Source of the DNA: Bacteroidales bacterium
Lineage (GTDB): Bacteria; Bacteroidota; Bacteroidia; Bacteroidales; UBA4181
DNA: 16,693 bases
Direction of reading: 5' to 3'
Assembly (NCBI GenBank): GCA_031259205.1
Contig: JAIRLS010000214.1
Coordinates: 1 to 16,693 of the forward strand
A program made the translations under genes and the position numbers. The notes beneath the pieces are model-generated. The model saw nothing but the letters and a program-made list of their open reading frames with translations, was not told where the DNA came from and made no database searches. Positions 1 through 6,650 of this stretch are shown piece after piece. Numbering within the stretch: the stretch's first letter is position 1; every line of letters starts with the position of its first letter.

Positions 1-97
1 TAAAAATGCAATCATGGGTGATCAGCGAGGAATCCGTATCCTCAAATATGTCAGTAAGATTATTGACAAAATGCGAAATGTCCATATCGTTATTCAT
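1..97 (-). CDS. Acyl carrier protein, N-terminal part (runs off left edge)
   Basis: The minus strand from an ATG at 97-95 is open to the window edge and encodes 32 residues beginning MNNDMDISHFVNN and continuing LTDIFEDTDSSLI. The pattern (amphipathic first helix, then acidic E-D/T-D and a short hydrophobic stretch) is that of stand-alone acyl carrier proteins found in polysaccharide loci. The serine that would carry phosphopantetheine (DSL-type motif) would lie beyond the edge, so the decisive residue is not visible. It begins 13 bp after the stop of the PIG-L deacetylase and is probably in the same transcript. An in-frame ATG at 85 is an alternative start. If correct, it would hold an acyl or amino-acyl group as a thioester for a transferase such as the LpxD-like protein upstream. 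Assignment rests on 32 residues only. Confidence 0.6.
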   Translation of the reverse strand, partial: MNNDMDISHFVNNLTDIFEDTDSSLITHDCIF

Positions 98-110
98 GAC
101 TTCGATTAAA

Positions 111-746
111 TTATAAAAACAACCGTATTACTTCAAATGCTTCCGCATATTCACAACCTATTTGTACGCCTCTGCTTTTTGCCAGCGAAACGATGAAATC
201 CGGTGATAAATAATTCCTTATTCCTTGTGATTTATATGCTTTCAAAGCGTTTATTTTTACATCAATATGTCTTTTTTCAAGTTTTATAAAACATTGCGTA
301 TTAAATGTTAAATTATTCCATATCAATTCATATCCCAGTAAAGTAGTGTTTTTGAATGCTCTTACGCCTTCCTGCGCTATTATTGTATGATCTTGATGGA
401 TGTCATGTAAACTCGGTATAAATACTAAATCGAATTGCCAATTTTGTTTTATTTTTATCAATTCTTCCAATATTTCCTGCCGAACATAATTTAATTTTCT
501 TACCTCGTAATTATAAATCAACAAGTTGTCCGATTTGACGCCCAATAAACCGGTTGCTATTTTCACTTCTTTTTTTAAAATATCTTTCGGAAAACCTGCA
601 GGCACCGACAGTTCGGCTGTGGAAAAAGCAACATATACGACATTCTTACCCTGTTCGACAAGACGATTGATCGTTCCTCCCGCACCGAGTTCCCCATCAT
701 CGGTGTGGGGCGCAAGCACTAAAATATTGTTGCTGTTACTTATCAT
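111..746 (-). CDS. PIG-L/LmbE family N-acetylglucosaminyl-type deacetylase
   Basis: This 211-residue protein has both signature motifs of the zinc-dependent PIG-L/LmbE family. Near the N-terminus is APHTDDGELGAGG (residues 12-24), where H14 and D17 are expected metal ligands and D16 the general base. HDIHQDH (114-120) follows, with H117 or H120 completing the metal site. Members remove N-acetyl groups from GlcNAc-containing lipids, thiols (MshB, BshB) or nucleotide-linked sugars. The length matches the bacterial family and no signal peptide is seen, so it is cytoplasmic. Its start overlaps the end of the LpxD-like gene by 11 bp, which implies translational coupling. The neighbouring sugar-nucleotide enzymes suggest it deacetylates an N-acetylated sugar of this pathway, but the substrate is inferred. 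The gene is markedly AT-rich (29 of 120 bases at 241-360 are G or C), unlike the wbp genes upstream. Confidence 0.88.
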   Translation of the reverse strand: MISNSNNILVLAPHTDDGELGAGGTINRLVEQGKNVVYVAFSTAELSVPAGFPKDILKKEVKIATGLLGVKSDNLLIYNYEVRKLNYVRQEILEELIKIKQNWQFDLVFIPSLHDIHQDHTIIAQEGVRAFKNTTLLGYELIWNNLTFNTQCFIKLEKRHIDVKINALKAYKSQGIRNYLSPDFIVSLAKSRGVQIGCEYAEAFEVIRLFL

Positions 747-1677
747 AAAGCGTCTTTTTTAATTTATGCTGTATTTTTACATATTCTAAAGCATCTACAG
801 CCGGATTGCCCATATAGGTGGCTCCGTCCGGTATGGATTCCAAAACAACGGAGCCGTATCCGGCAGTAACTTTATCTCCGATTGTTATTTTATTGAGTAC
901 TTTAGAAGAAGCTATCCAGCATCGTTTGCCGATTTTAGTACTGCCGCCGATCATCGTCCCGATAATGTAAGTATATTCCCCTATTTCAACATTATGGGCA
1001 ATTAACGATAAGTCTTCAATCTTCACGCCTTGATGAATAATGGTATTTTGCAAAGCTCCTCTATCTATGCAAACGTTGGCGCCGATTTCAACATTATCTT
1101 CGATGATAACGCCTCCCAACTGAGGGAAACGGACGGGTTCTCCCGTTTCGTCATCTCTTACAAAACCGAATCCTGCGGCGCCGATTACACAGCCCGCATC
1201 CACAATAACATTTTTCCCTATTTCCACGCCGTCATAAATACTGCAATTGGAATGTATGTATGTGTGTTCGCCTATTTTGGCATTTCCGACACAAACATGA
1301 GGCCCGATATAACACGTATTTGCGATTTCGGCACGCGGATCAATAACCGCTGTAGGATGAATATCCGACGCAAAAGAATTTAATTGCCGATTAACCAACT
1401 TGGCAAAAAACAATTTGGGATGGTTTACTACAATCAAACATTTATTTTCATAAATGGATCTGTCTTCCGGCACATAATCGCATATAATTGTTGTCGCTTT
1501 TGTTTCCGCTATCAATTGCGCTTTCTTTTTCGCATTTCGGTCGATAAAGACCAAAGAGGTTTCTTTTGCCTCGCTAATAGAGAGCACATTGGCAGGCGGC
1601 TTAAAATTACGTTCATTTACAACAGTTCCGTTAAATGAATGTAGTAAATCTTTTATATTTTCAAGCGAGAACTTCAT
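736..1677 (-). CDS. LpxD-like UDP-sugar N-acyltransferase
   Basis: The protein is LpxD-like through its whole length. An N-terminal nucleotide-binding domain (residues 1 to about 100) is followed by left-handed beta-helix hexapeptide repeats from about 105 (HPTAVIDP, IGPHVCVG, IGEHTYIHSN). It contains the LpxD hallmarks GFGF (169-172), PQLGGVII, EIGANVCIDRGAL and IAHNVEIG, with H228 at the position of the catalytic histidine. LpxD transfers a 3-hydroxyacyl chain from ACP to the 2-amine of a UDP-glucosamine. The C-terminus reads YMGNPA, as in sugar acetyltransferases. It sits in a polysaccharide operon without lpxC-fabZ or lpxA, so it is probably a paralogue acting on a different amino sugar. 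I chose the ATG at 1677 (MKFSLENI), where LpxD proteins normally begin and which has GGGAAAG about 9 nt upstream. An in-frame ATG at 1695 would add six residues. Confidence 0.85.
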   Translation of the reverse strand: MKFSLENIKDLLHSFNGTVVNERNFKPPANVLSISEAKETSLVFIDRNAKKKAQLIAETKATTIICDYVPEDRSIYENKCLIVVNHPKLFFAKLVNRQLNSFASDIHPTAVIDPRAEIANTCYIGPHVCVGNAKIGEHTYIHSNCSIYDGVEIGKNVIVDAGCVIGAAGFGFVRDDETGEPVRFPQLGGVIIEDNVEIGANVCIDRGALQNTIIHQGVKIEDLSLIAHNVEIGEYTYIIGTMIGGSTKIGKRCWIASSKVLNKITIGDKVTAGYGSVVLESIPDGATYMGNPAVDALEYVKIQHKLKKTLYDK

Positions 1678-1699
1678 TTGATAAAGCTTTCCCATCTTT

Positions 1700-2656
1700 T
1701 CAGAACGAAATTTTCTCCATCAAATCAATCCCTGCCAGCACGTCGTCGTGGCTGGGGAATTTGTCCCACTGTTTGTTTACAATATATCCGTACATCGTGT
1801 CGTGTCCTTTGCCGTACTGGTGGTCGATAGTGAAGTCCATGTCGGGCTTTTCCATGCCTTCCACGTCCCAAAAGTCAATGCGGTTGAGGTTGGCGCCGCT
1901 CAGCCGGACAGTGCCTTTTTCGCCGATAACGGTTAGCTCCGTCATATAATTCGTGCGGTACACGCTCACTGTGGCGTTGAGCGAACCTACCGTTCCGTTT
2001 TCCAGCTCGCAAATGGCCGATACGGAATCGTGCACCTCCAGCTTGCGCAAATTGCCGCCCACGCCGTATGCGTTCTTTACTTTCCCGAACAGGTAAAAAA
2101 TCATGTCCACGTAGTGGCTTGCCTGCGTGTAAAAAACGCCGCCGTCATACGCCTTTGTCCCGTGCCAGTCAATATTGAAGTAATCGTCGTTGCGATTCCA
2201 AAGGACATTGCAGGCAAATTGATAAATCTTTCCCAACCGCTCTCCGGCAATTAATTCTTTCATGAAAACCAGCAGCGGATTATACCGGTTCTGATACACC
2301 GGCAGCAACGTTTTTCCTGCTTTCGCAACCCTGTCCAGCATTTCGTACATTTCGCGGGAAGTAAGCGAGATCGGTTTTTCGCAAACAATATATGGAATGG
2401 CCATATTTTCAGCAATATCAATAACATGCCGAGGATGCAATCCCGACGGGGTCAGCACTGCAACCATATCAACCCCTTCAAGATCCTTATAATCCGTCGC
2501 ATAAGGCACAGACAATTTCTCCGCCGTCGCTTTCGCCTTTTCTTCGTTAATATCGCAAACGGCTACAATGTCAATACCGTTTACCGCCTGCACAGCTTCA
2601 ATGTGCCGTTTTGAAATCCTTCCGCAGCCTACAAGGGCTAATCTTACAGAGACCAT
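1700..2656 (-). CDS. wbpB: WbpB/WlbA-type UDP-N-acetylglucosaminuronate 3-dehydrogenase (Gfo/Idh/MocA)
   Basis: A 318-residue Gfo/Idh/MocA oxidoreductase. The N-terminal Rossmann domain has VGCGRISKRH near residues 9-18. EKP lies at 93-95, with its lysine in the family's catalytic position. The C-terminal alpha/beta domain carries DGGVFYTQASHYVD, whose histidine (about 181) is the other expected active-site residue. The GCGRI and YTQASH forms match WbpB/WlbA. These use NAD to oxidise C3 of UDP-N-acetylglucosaminuronic acid, giving the 3-keto sugar consumed by the aminotransferase WbpE. The identity is supported by wbpD, wbpE and wbpA directly upstream. The ATG at 2656 overlaps the wbpD stop by one base (TGATG) and is preferred over a TTG one codon earlier. 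The LpxD-like gene follows after a short gap. Confidence 0.88.
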   Translation of the reverse strand: MVSVRLALVGCGRISKRHIEAVQAVNGIDIVAVCDINEEKAKATAEKLSVPYATDYKDLEGVDMVAVLTPSGLHPRHVIDIAENMAIPYIVCEKPISLTSREMYEMLDRVAKAGKTLLPVYQNRYNPLLVFMKELIAGERLGKIYQFACNVLWNRNDDYFNIDWHGTKAYDGGVFYTQASHYVDMIFYLFGKVKNAYGVGGNLRKLEVHDSVSAICELENGTVGSLNATVSVYRTNYMTELTVIGEKGTVRLSGANLNRIDFWDVEGMEKPDMDFTIDHQYGKGHDTMYGYIVNKQWDKFPSHDDVLAGIDLMEKISF

Positions 2657-3243
2657 CAATTTCCTGTTACGGTTTTTCTTACTTCGTTATTTTCCTGCTT
2701 ATATCTTTCCTTGCTTTCCGGACAAACAGCTATTCCATGTTTGTCGAATCGCAGCCGGTGACCGTATTCGCTCATCCAGCCGATTTGTTTGGCAGGATTG
2801 CCGACCACAAGCGCATACGCAGGCACCTGTTTTGTTACCACCGCACCGGCCCCGATAAAGGCGTATGGCCCAATATCATGCCCGCATACGACGGTAGCGT
2901 TTGCACCAACAGTAGCGCCCCGACCGACGTGCGTTTTTATGTACTCGCTTTTCCGGTTGACCGCGCTCCTCGGATTTACCACATTGGTAAACACGCACGA
3001 GGGACCCAAAAATACATCATCGCCGCACGTAACCCCCGTATATACGGATACATTATTTTGCACCTTCACGTTGTTCCCAAGCGTCACTTCGGGCGAAATA
3101 ACCACGTTTTGCCCGATATTGCAATTCTCTCCTATCCGGCATCCCTCCATAATGTGCGAAAAATGCCAAATCTTTGTCCCTTTCCCTATGATGCACCCCT
3201 CGTCAATAACGGCAGAGGAATGTGCGAAATAATTTTGTATCAT
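2656..3243 (-). CDS. wbpD: WbpD-type UDP-2-acetamido-3-amino-glucuronate N-acetyltransferase
   Basis: A 195-residue left-handed beta-helix acyltransferase. Hexapeptide repeats run from about residue 8 to 150 ([71 protein letters not shown]). It ends with the [17 protein letters not shown] signature typical of WbpD/WlbB. The family transfers acetyl from acetyl-CoA to the C3 amine made by WbpE and so completes the 2,3-diacetamido sugar. Length fits the family. Its ATG overlaps the wbpE stop (ATGA, 4 bp), so the two are translationally coupled. The catalytic machinery is not obvious from motif reading alone; the call rests on the C-terminal signature and the neighbours. Confidence 0.9.
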   Translation of the reverse strand: MIQNYFAHSSAVIDEGCIIGKGTKIWHFSHIMEGCRIGENCNIGQNVVISPEVTLGNNVKVQNNVSVYTGVTCGDDVFLGPSCVFTNVVNPRSAVNRKSEYIKTHVGRGATVGANATVVCGHDIGPYAFIGAGAVVTKQVPAYALVVGNPAKQIGWMSEYGHRLRFDKHGIAVCPESKERYKQENNEVRKTVTGN

Positions 3244-4370
3244 CCGAAAAACGCTTTAATTGCAGATACGATATACGCCTGTTGCTCTTCGCTTAATTCG
3301 GTATGCATGGGCAATGACAATACCGACGCGGTAAGTTTTCCGGATATATCAAGCGTACCCGCTTTTTTAGCAATCCCCTTGAATGCGTTTTGTTCATCCA
3401 ACGACACTGGATAATAAACCATTGAAGGGACGCCCTGCTCCGAGAGATATTTTTTCAACCCGTCCCGTTTTCCGTCTTTTACTTTTATCGTATACTGGTG
3501 ATACACGTGCGATGAATACGGCATTTCTTTCGGTATTTCTATTTCATGAACAGATTTCAGTTCCCGGGAATAAAACTGTGCGGCCTGATACCGGTGTTGC
3601 GAATATTTGTCCAAATACTTCAACTTAACATTAAGCATTGCAGCCTGCAAAGTATCTAAACGGGAATTGCATCCTAAGACTTCATGGCGGTATTTCATCT
3701 TCTGTCCGTGTACGGTAATCATCCGCAATTTTTCCGCCAGCGCATCGTCATTGGTCATCATTGCGCCGCCATCGCCAAAACAGCCAAGATTCTTGGTGGG
3801 AAAAAACGACGTACATCCGATATGTCCTATCGTGCCGGCCTGTTTCTTTGACCGGTCGGAAAACGTACAGGAAGCGCCTATTGCCTGCGCATTATCCTCA
3901 ATTACGTACAAATGATGTTCGGCGGCAAAATCCGTTATTTCTTCCATCGGGCAACTCTGTCCGAATAAATGAACCGGAATGATGGCTTTGGTCTTTGCAG
4001 ACCAACCCTTTTGAATATGTTCCAGCGTAACGTTAAACGAATCATAATCCACATCCACCATCACGGGAACTAAGCGCAACAAGCCGATCACTTCGGCTGC
4101 CGCCACATAAGTGAATGCAGGGACAATTACTTCGTCGCCGGGCTGCAATCCGAGCGCCATCAACGCTATTTGCAAGGCGTCCGTCCCGTTTCCACAGGGA
4201 ATGACGTGTTTCGCCCCCGTATATTTCTCAAGATTCGTTTTGAATTCTCCTACCTGAGGCCCGTTAATAAATGAGGAGGTATTAATGACTTGAGACATGG
4301 CTTCATCCACCTCCGGCTGTATTTTCCTGTACTGGCCAACGAGGTCGCACATCTGTATTTTCACACTCAT
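3240..4370 (-). CDS. wbpE: WbpE-type PLP sugar aminotransferase (DegT/DnrJ/EryC1/StrS)
   Basis: A 376-residue sugar aminotransferase of the DegT/DnrJ/EryC1/StrS family. Seen features are GNGTDAL (60-66), which holds the PLP phosphate, EDNAQAIGA (158-166) with D159 expected to contact the pyridine nitrogen, and [15 protein letters not shown], in which K193 is the Schiff-base lysine. In the WbpE pathway it uses glutamate to aminate C3 of the 3-keto-N-acetylglucosaminuronate nucleotide produced by WbpB. The 2-oxoglutarate released is known to feed the WbpB cofactor cycle in Pseudomonas and Bordetella. It overlaps wbpA upstream and wbpD downstream by 4 bp each (ATGA). On sequence alone it could be another StrS-type transaminase; the neighbours make WbpE the best call. 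Confidence 0.9.
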   Translation of the reverse strand: MSVKIQMCDLVGQYRKIQPEVDEAMSQVINTSSFINGPQVGEFKTNLEKYTGAKHVIPCGNGTDALQIALMALGLQPGDEVIVPAFTYVAAAEVIGLLRLVPVMVDVDYDSFNVTLEHIQKGWSAKTKAIIPVHLFGQSCPMEEITDFAAEHHLYVIEDNAQAIGASCTFSDRSKKQAGTIGHIGCTSFFPTKNLGCFGDGGAMMTNDDALAEKLRMITVHGQKMKYRHEVLGCNSRLDTLQAAMLNVKLKYLDKYSQHRYQAAQFYSRELKSVHEIEIPKEMPYSSHVYHQYTIKVKDGKRDGLKKYLSEQGVPSMVYYPVSLDEQNAFKGIAKKAGTLDISGKLTASVLSLPMHTELSEEQQAYIVSAIKAFFG

Positions 4371-5653
4371 AAACTCCAGTAGTCCATGCTTTTTATCCGA
4401 TGCAAATAAAGCCCTTTTACATCCACCAATATTCCTTTCTCTGTCGATATCGCCTTGAAATCTTTTTCCGTCATTTCCCGGTATTGCCTGTGCGCAACCG
4501 CAACAATAACGGCGTCATACTTTTCGCTTATGGCCGGCTTGAGTTCTATGTCATACGCTTTCTTCATCTCTTCAGGGTCGGCATACGGATCAACGACGTC
4601 CACCTTTACCTGATAGGATTGCAACTCCCGGACAATATCCGCCACTTTTGAATTACGGACGTCTGCCACATTTTCCTTGAAGGTAAAGCCCATAACCAGC
4701 GCCTTCGACTGACTGAGATGTTTTCCTTCCGCCAATATTTTCTTTACGGTTTGCTTTGCGATGTACCCGCCCATGGAATCATTGATGAAGCGTCCGGCGT
4801 CTATCAACTGGGCATGGTAGCCTTTTTGCTTCGCCTTGTGCACCAGATAGTAGGGATCAACCCCTATGCAGTGCCCTCCGACCAGCCCCGGGTAAAATTT
4901 CAGGAAATTCCACTTTGTGCCGGCAGCTTCAATCACGTCATACGTGTTAATACCTATACGGCTGAAGATAATCGACAATTCGTTCATCAGCGCAATGTTT
5001 ACGTCGCGTTGCGTATTTTCAATGATTTTCCCGGCCTCGGCAACTTTTATGCCGGGCGCACGGTGCACGCCGGCGGCTATAATCAGCTCGTAGGTTTTCG
5101 CAATTTCTTCCAGAGAGTCGTCATCGCATCCGGAAACAATTTTCATGGTATTGATCAGCGTATGCACTTTATCGCCGGGGTTAATCCTCTCCGGAGAGTA
5201 GCCCACCTTAAAATCGGCCTTCAATTTTAACCCCGATTCTTTTTCCAGCACCGGAATACAGTCTTCCTCCGTGCATCCGGGGTAAACGGTGGATTCGTAC
5301 ACCACGTAATCGCCCTTTTTCAGCACTTTCCCCACAGTTGTGCTTGCTCCGAGAAGCGGCGACAAATCCGGCTGGTTGTACTCGTCGATAGGCGTCGGAA
5401 CGGCTACAATAAAGAAATTTGCGCGGCGCAAGTCTTCCGGATCCGACGTAAAGTATATATTCCTGTTTTCAAAATCCTTTTCGCTCATTTCATGGCTCGG
5501 ATCTTGCCGGCAGCGCATCATTTCCACGCGCTTTGCATTAACGTCAAATCCAATGACGGGAACCTTCCCCGCAAATTCCAGCGCTATGGGAAGCCCTACG
5601 TATCCCAATCCGATAACCCCGATAACCCTTTTGTTATTGTCTATCTTATTCAT
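4367..5653 (-). CDS. wbpA: WbpA-type UDP-N-acetyl-D-glucosamine 6-dehydrogenase
   Basis: A 428-residue nucleotide-sugar dehydrogenase of the UDP-GlcNAc/TviB class. The N-terminal NAD-binding motif is VIGLGYVGLP (13-22). Further family motifs are VPTPID (85-90), YESTVYPGCTE, YSPERINPGDK (around 152-162, with E155) and KIIENTQRDVNIALMNEL. GGHCIGVDPYYL (259-270) carries the catalytic cysteine C262. It oxidises C6 of UDP-GlcNAc to the uronic acid in two NAD-dependent steps, the first committed step of the four-enzyme pathway encoded by this operon. The ATG at 5653 has an AGGA element 5-8 bases upstream. A four-codon reading frame (ATG at 5664) overlaps this start and may be incidental. The gene is first in the operon, about 130 nt downstream of a clear promoter. 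A WecC-like or Vi-antigen role is the alternative. Confidence 0.92.
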   Translation of the reverse strand: MNKIDNNKRVIGVIGLGYVGLPIALEFAGKVPVIGFDVNAKRVEMMRCRQDPSHEMSEKDFENRNIYFTSDPEDLRRANFFIVAVPTPIDEYNQPDLSPLLGASTTVGKVLKKGDYVVYESTVYPGCTEEDCIPVLEKESGLKLKADFKVGYSPERINPGDKVHTLINTMKIVSGCDDDSLEEIAKTYELIIAAGVHRAPGIKVAEAGKIIENTQRDVNIALMNELSIIFSRIGINTYDVIEAAGTKWNFLKFYPGLVGGHCIGVDPYYLVHKAKQKGYHAQLIDAGRFINDSMGGYIAKQTVKKILAEGKHLSQSKALVMGFTFKENVADVRNSKVADIVRELQSYQVKVDVVDPYADPEEMKKAYDIELKPAISEKYDAVIVAVAHRQYREMTEKDFKAISTEKGILVDVKGLYLHRIKSMDYWSL

Positions 5654-5719
5654 TCATTCCTCATTTTGATTCTGTAGCAATTACCGAAAAATAAAGCTCT
5701 GCCACGTCACTCCCATTGG

Positions 5720-5770
5720 GGATAACTACAAGTCTGTATATTAGCGAGTTATCCGATAAAACACGGATAA
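5720..5770 (-). promoter_or_regulatory. Structured 5' leader of the wbp operon with competing hairpins
   Basis: Read in the direction of wbpA transcription, segment A (TTATCCG, 5770-5764) can pair with segment B (CGGATAACT, 5755-5747), giving a 7-bp stem with an 8-nt loop. Segment B can instead pair with segment C (AGTTATCC, 5727-5720), giving a perfect 8-bp stem with a 19-nt loop. The two stems share B, so only one can form at a time, as in attenuators and riboswitch-like leaders. A small TCCC/GGGA hairpin overlaps the end of C. There is no U-run directly after either stem, so this is not a clear intrinsic terminator. A regulatory role is inferred from the geometry only. Confidence 0.35.
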
Positions 5771-5791
5771 ACTCATATTTAAACTTTGAGA

Positions 5792-5823
5792 CAAAGGTAT
5801 ATCTTTCAACTTACATTTGCAAA
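5792..5823 (-). promoter_or_regulatory. Bacteroidota-type promoter of the wbp operon
   Basis: On the minus strand, TTTG (5823-5820) is followed after 20 bases by TACCTTTG (5799-5792). This matches the primary-sigma consensus of Bacteroidota, TTTG then 19-21 bp then TAnnTTTG. Transcription should start around 5785, leaving a leader of about 130 nt before wbpA. It is the only good match in this gap that reads towards wbpA. Confidence 0.75.
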
Positions 5824-5862
5824 CGGCATTAAAAAAACAAGCGATTCTTCTATCAATTTTGC

Positions 5863-5888
5863 GGTTAAATCTTTTTTTGAGGCGCTAT
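5863..5888 (+). repeat. 26-bp dispersed intergenic repeat, copy 1
   Basis: The sequence is GGTTAAATC, seven T, then GAGGCGCTAT. It differs from copies 2 and 3 at one base only (T for C at position 3) and has the same orientation. It lies 40 bp upstream of the wbp promoter. It has no internal palindrome, so it is neither a terminator hairpin nor an inverted-repeat element. Confidence 0.8.
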
Positions 5889-6119
5889 GAAAAAAAATGG
5901 CAGCGTCATCCTGTTATCCGATATGGTAAGGTAGCAACTAATTTTTTTAATCATATCTAATCTACTGAAATTGAATATCTTGTTCTGACAAAATCCGTTA
6001 TCACAGATTTTGACGGCGCAAACTTAGTTATTTTTGGGTTTGAACTCCCTGCCTGTCAGGATGTGCGGACATGGATTTAAATACCGTATTTGCTTCGCCT
6101 GTGTGTGGCCGGAAGAGAT

Positions 6120-6650
6120 TTACCGGAAAAAGCTGAAATGTACGTTGCCGTAATGACGGTGCATGATGAGCCGTTGATGGGAGGAGAAGTCCGTACGTCG
6201 CGAATGTTCGATAATCAGGATTCCATGGTCATTGAGCAGCGGCCTGTTCAGGATTTCATCGGGAAGGGATGAGAGTTTGGCCATATCGTAAGGAGGATCG
6301 GCAAAGATCACATCGTAGGTGACTTTGCAAATGTTTAGAAAGTGAAAGGCGTCATCCCGGATCACCCTGATATTGTCAATTTTCATCTTGCGGAGGGTCT
6401 GACGGATGAATCCGGCATGTTGTGGATTGATTTCTACGGCATGGACGCTTTTTGCTCCACGCGAAACAAATTCGTAACTGATGCTGCCGGTTCCCGAAAA
6501 CAGGTCAAGCACGTCCGACGCTACCGTTTCGTATCTGCCGGAAAGGATATTGAACAGCCCTTCTTTGGCAAAATCTGTGGTAGGCCTGAGCAACAACCGG
6601 GTATTCCCCGCGATGGTTTTTCCCTTGTATGTGCCTCCTATGATACGCAT
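6120..6650 (-). CDS. rsmD: 16S rRNA (guanine(966)-N2)-methyltransferase RsmD
   Basis: A 176-residue Rossmann-fold SAM methyltransferase with RsmD features from end to end: MRIIGGTYKGK at the start, LRPTTDFAKEGLFNIL (21-36), the SAM-binding loop LDLFSGTGS (48-56), VEINPQ (72-77) and the catalytic DPPY (118-121). RsmD methylates N2 of G966 in 16S rRNA during assembly of the 30S subunit. The length is typical. Its start overlaps the end of the DUF3822 gene by 13 bp, so the two are coupled, an arrangement common in Bacteroidota. No intrinsic terminator is evident after its stop. Confidence 0.95.
   Translation of the reverse strand: MRIIGGTYKGKTIAGNTRLLLRPTTDFAKEGLFNILSGRYETVASDVLDLFSGTGSISYEFVSRGAKSVHAVEINPQHAGFIRQTLRKMKIDNIRVIRDDAFHFLNICKVTYDVIFADPPYDMAKLSSLPDEILNRPLLNDHGILIIEHSRRTDFSSHQRLIMHRHYGNVHFSFFR

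Larger units (their letters stand above)
5654..6119. other. Intergenic region between wbpA and rsmD
   Basis: These 466 bases hold the wbp promoter and leader, the first copy of the 26-bp dispersed repeat (5863-5888) and no convincing reading frame. The 11-mer GTTATCCGATA occurs twice in direct orientation (5748-5758 and 5913-5923), flanking the promoter. A 7-bp inverted repeat, CAAAATC/GATTTTG, lies at 5989-6012 and a 13-bp near-palindrome, AAATAC-C-GTATTT, at 6079-6091. Neither is followed by a U-run on the rsmD strand. A TAAGTTTG element reads leftwards from 6026 without a matching upstream box. I found no tRNA or recognisable small RNA. Confidence 0.6.

Noticed and set aside
2611..3414. 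Plus-strand reading frame (267 codons) opposite wbpD and wbpB
   Set aside because: It is antisense to two well-supported genes and its translation has no recognisable domain.
5764..5920. Phase-variable invertible promoter, as known for Bacteroides capsule loci
   Set aside because: The only flanking inverted match is 7 bp (CGGATAA/TTATCCG), shorter than known recombinase sites, and no recombinase gene is in the window.
5989..6012. Inverted repeat CAAAATC/GATTTTG as a terminator of the rsmD operon
   Set aside because: It is over 100 bp past the stop codon, AT-rich, and has no U-run on the relevant strand.
6031..6055. tRNA-like T-arm (GGGTTTGAACTCCC)
   Set aside because: No matching acceptor, D or anticodon arms can be formed from the flanking bases.
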